Below are positions 31,047 through 33,648 of a DNA stretch of 33,648 bases, in pieces. Below the pieces are notes generated by a model. The model was not told the DNA's origin and did no database searches. It saw nothing but the letters and a program-made list of their open reading frames with translations. The position numbers were made by a program, and so were the translations under genes. Source of the stretch: Lactifluus volemus (taxonomy: Eukaryota > Basidiomycota > Agaricomycetes > Russulales > Russulaceae); NCBI GenBank assembly GCA_022376515.1, contig WTXI01000366.1, positions 1 to 33,648 on the forward strand. Direction: 5' to 3'. Each line of letters starts with the position of its first letter. The first letter of the stretch is position 1.

Positions 31047-33109
31047 CAGAAAAGATATTGTGGGTTCAGAGTCGGAATGGTAAGAGAAGGCTTGTAGATT
31101 CGTTGGTTAAGGTGCAAGAGAGGAAGACCCGGTATTTTTTAAAGAGAAATTTGCGGCACACGAGGTGACAACAAGGCGCATTTGTGGGTAAGGACATGGA
31201 TACGCAACCACACACGAGGGTGAAATTGTCAGAAGTGAATTGGAGGCAGCCTTTCCACACGTCCACAGTCACGCATTTCCCCTCTCGCCCGCCTCAAACC
31301 ACCTCGCCACAATGCCTTGCTACCCACCTCCCTATTGTGTATATAGCATCAACTCGTATGAATTCCTTCAATCTCTAGTATCGAAGAGTCCCAGCTTTCC
31401 CTTTCTCCTCAAAAGTCAGACGGTCTAATGCTTTTCCGGCCGGCGTGCCAATGGCCCCGGTTTTGGCCCGGCTCAATCAAGGGCCTCGGCTGGTCTTGCC
31501 AAATGCCAGCACCCAGGCCAAGGCCAGAAGAGCCGGCTTGGAGGCTTGGCCTGTACTGGACCCCGGCTTTCGTATGGCAAGAGGAGGTAGAAGCAGCAGA
31601 AGGGAGGGGGGGTGCTAGGCAACGGTGGCAGTGGCATGGAGGACTCAGGAGGGAACGCTGAGTCACCTTGAGCTCTACTCAATGCTATGCAGCGCAGCGC
31701 AACAACGGGTGCGTAGACATGAGGCAACTAATATCACTTTTATGTCTGCCAATTGTAACAGGACACCTATATCTATACGGTAAACCGACTTCCCAATCAT
31801 AGGTTGCTGCACCTTGCCTATTAGCATTCTTCCATCATGGGAAATCATGGGAAGTCCTTCCCAGAGGTCACCGCTTCGCGTTCCCAAACAATGATGTCAT
31901 TAGAATGCTAAATACGGCGAGGTATACTATGAAAACCTTGCAGCACTACGCAATCACCATACTGGCGCACGCAACTCCCGTATGCACCCAGTGCTGCCTA
32001 GGCCCCTAGATACCAGCCCCTTCCCAACACGACCTCGCGACCGGCGACAAAGTTTAATAGACTAAGCGATTCCCCTGTCAAGTATGCTCAAGAGATCGGC
32101 AAACAGCTCGCACACATGAGTCAAATGGCATGCAACGCAGCACCCACTCGACATACATGCATTCAGTCTCGACTGCAGTGGAATCATCGGACTGCCTGGA
32201 CGCCTCCGAGACTTCGGTAAGATATGGACCGTCGCGACCCACACATCGTTTTCCTATACCGTTGCTCCCCTATTGACTTTGGACTGATACGCTCGCTACA
32301 GTAAAGAGTGATTTCAAGCCCACTTGGATATGGATAATCTCTACGCAACCCTGTCTTTTCGGTGGCCCACAACAATCCATCGTTTCAGTATTTTATGTCC
32401 TAGAATTTGTGTTTTGAAACTATGTTACCCTTGTGGGCTACCTGAGCTGGTGTTGCATCGCAGAGCAAGTTGGTGAAAAAAGAGTATACACGATGTGAGA
32501 GTATTTCTTTATTTTTGAACAAAATAAGCATCGACATCCGTTTAGCCACCTTTATTCCAGCGTACTACAGTGAACCTGTAAGTGCCACGCACGAACTTCA
32601 GATACTGCTTTGCTTGTGCGGGTGAATATCGGCTGTCAGATGGTCTTCTACCTCCCTTTTTGTCCGATGCGACACCCACTATGGCCGAGACCGTTATCCG
32701 TTGAGTCGCGAAGGATACGGAATGTGGGTCCCGTATGTTGTGTGCTGATTGTCATTTGACTAAGTTATACCTTACAACTTGCAGGATCGACGTCACTCTA
32801 AACCAGAAAGAAAATATAAATTCGTCAGAAGCGCAACGACCATCGATGAGGCCACGGCCGTGTTTCACTATCCCCACGTCCCGAAAACGATTGTGACGGC
32901 ATTAGAGACTGACTGTGAGTTCCAACTGACTGTGGATGTTCTTGTCTCGGGTCTTCAACCACTCCAGGAATTGTAATGGTTGTATCCGCGGTAGGATTTG
33001 ACATCAAAGACTCGGAGGCTACCTGCGAATCAACGGGTAGGAGGATGGCTGCTGGAAATGAAAGTGAACTGCCTGCTAGCGACTAAGCAAAATGGCAGCG
33101 GTGATGGGG
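31047..33109. other. Long gene-poor stretch with a GC-rich patch
   Basis: No gene is supported in about 2 kb. A GC-rich patch at 31436-31570 is dense in GGCC words (for example GGCCTCGGCTGG and CAAGGCCAG) and contrasts with its surroundings. Short repeated words around CATGGGAA occur at 31830-31855. A frame at 32779-32976 shows no family resemblance. Confidence 0.5.
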
Positions 33110-33373
33110 AGTCAGACGTCATGGTGTAACAATACTGCAACGAAAATAGCGAATAGACCGGTCCACGGGTTTTGACTTGAGTGAAGTGATGGAATGACTT
33201 ATAAACTTAGGACTCACAAGAATAAGAAGACTGCCGTCAACAACTTTCTGCTTGCGTTTGGTCATCTTCCCGTGTTCTTTCTCTGCTACAGTATCCGGGA
33301 ATAGTAGTGGAAGCTTTGAAGGGTGAAGCCGTGTTATCATTGACTTATCAGCGACCTCAGGCAGTTTAGCCAT
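33110..33373 (-). pseudogene. DUF6535, copy 3: N-terminal fragment
   Basis: On the minus strand this holds only the second exon, an intron and the start of the third exon of a DUF6535 gene. EHGKMTKRKQKVVDGSLLIL corresponds to REMAKRWQKDSDGILVF of copy 1; the invariant RWQK has become RKQK. A GTGAGTCC donor follows as in copy 1, then TGLFAIFVAVLL, which is cut by HHDV and a stop near 33110. Nothing of the remaining family sequence follows. Intron-like sequence similar to copy 1 (TGGTGAGATTA...AAGGCCAAGGGAGA, 33554-33579) continues towards the window edge, so exon 1 may lie beyond it. Confidence 0.7.
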
Positions 33374-33582
33374 GTTCTCGAAGGGCTCATCTCACGTTGG
33401 AGGGGCGGGCGCTGCTTCGAGGAGGTAGTGGTTAGGGATGAAGTCGCGTTGTCTGTGCTTATACAGTGTCGGGTAACTGTACAATGCCCGCTACGCTTCC
33501 CACGCCTGTCATCGCTGCCCCCGCTGTCCCTAATCCCTACTCCAACGTCCACATTGGTGAGATTAAGGCCAAGGGAGAAGTT

Positions 33583-33598
33583 ACCTTGCTTGCAAGGT
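33583..33598. repeat. Palindrome ACCTTGC-TT-GCAAGGT
   Basis: Perfect 7-bp arms, matching the palindrome at 23447-23462 except for the two central bases. It lies at the start of the DUF6535 copy 3 region, where copy 1 has an intron donor. Confidence 0.75.
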
Positions 33599-33648
33599 AT
33601 TGTGAGGTTTCGGAAGTAAGCGCGCGTCCTTTTTCTCCTTGCACTAAT

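Noticed and set aside
1..33648. CRISPR array, bacterial operon or phage features
   Set aside because: Intron-rich eukaryotic genes throughout; no regularly spaced repeats with unique spacers.

Overview
The window looks like nuclear DNA of a mushroom-forming basidiomycete. Protein genes are split by many short introns (47-84 bp, GT...AG). Several remnants belong to DUF6535, a family I know only from basidiomycetes, and the Ty3/Gypsy elements carry integrase chromodomains.

Positions 1318-7452 are a compact block of four intact housekeeping genes. KU70 (minus) and the succinate dehydrogenase cytochrome b subunit SDH3/SDHC (plus) diverge from an 85-bp gap. A Grx3/4-type monothiol glutaredoxin (minus) and the checkpoint clamp subunit HUS1 (plus) diverge from a 77-bp gap. 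I placed every exon by hand; all reading frames close and the family signatures are present. Two genes act in DNA damage handling (end joining, 9-1-1 clamp) and two in respiration and iron-sulfur metabolism. The pairing is physical; a shared function is not shown.

From 7.5 to 11.2 kb the sequence decays. It holds two foldback repeats, a broken copy of mitochondrial ribosomal protein uS15m split by about 650 bp of unrelated DNA, an AT-rich stretch with a ladder-like tandem repeat, a degenerate tRNA-like pol III promoter, and a direct repeat into which a retrotransposon inserted.

From 11184 to 22376 lie two Ty3/Gypsy chromoviruses. Element A (minus, 11184-13948) keeps its 3' LTR, the end of integrase, a chromodomain, and a 425-codon zinc-knuckle extension. 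It stops abruptly at the LTR of element B (plus, 13949-22376), which is full length but riddled with frameshifts. Element B has an 11-nt primer-binding site matching its own predicted RNA 5' end (Tf1/sushi-type self-priming), eight TGA(C/G)TCA bZIP sites in U3, and the same zinc-knuckle extension after the chromodomain. No target-site duplication flanks B and element A does not resume beyond it, so the junction is probably recombinant.

From 22377 to the end the region is gene-poor: three DUF6535 remnants (24733-26653, 29006-31046, 33110-33373, all minus), a decayed MINDY-type deubiquitinase (27147-28167, plus), small palindromes, and long stretches where I see nothing.
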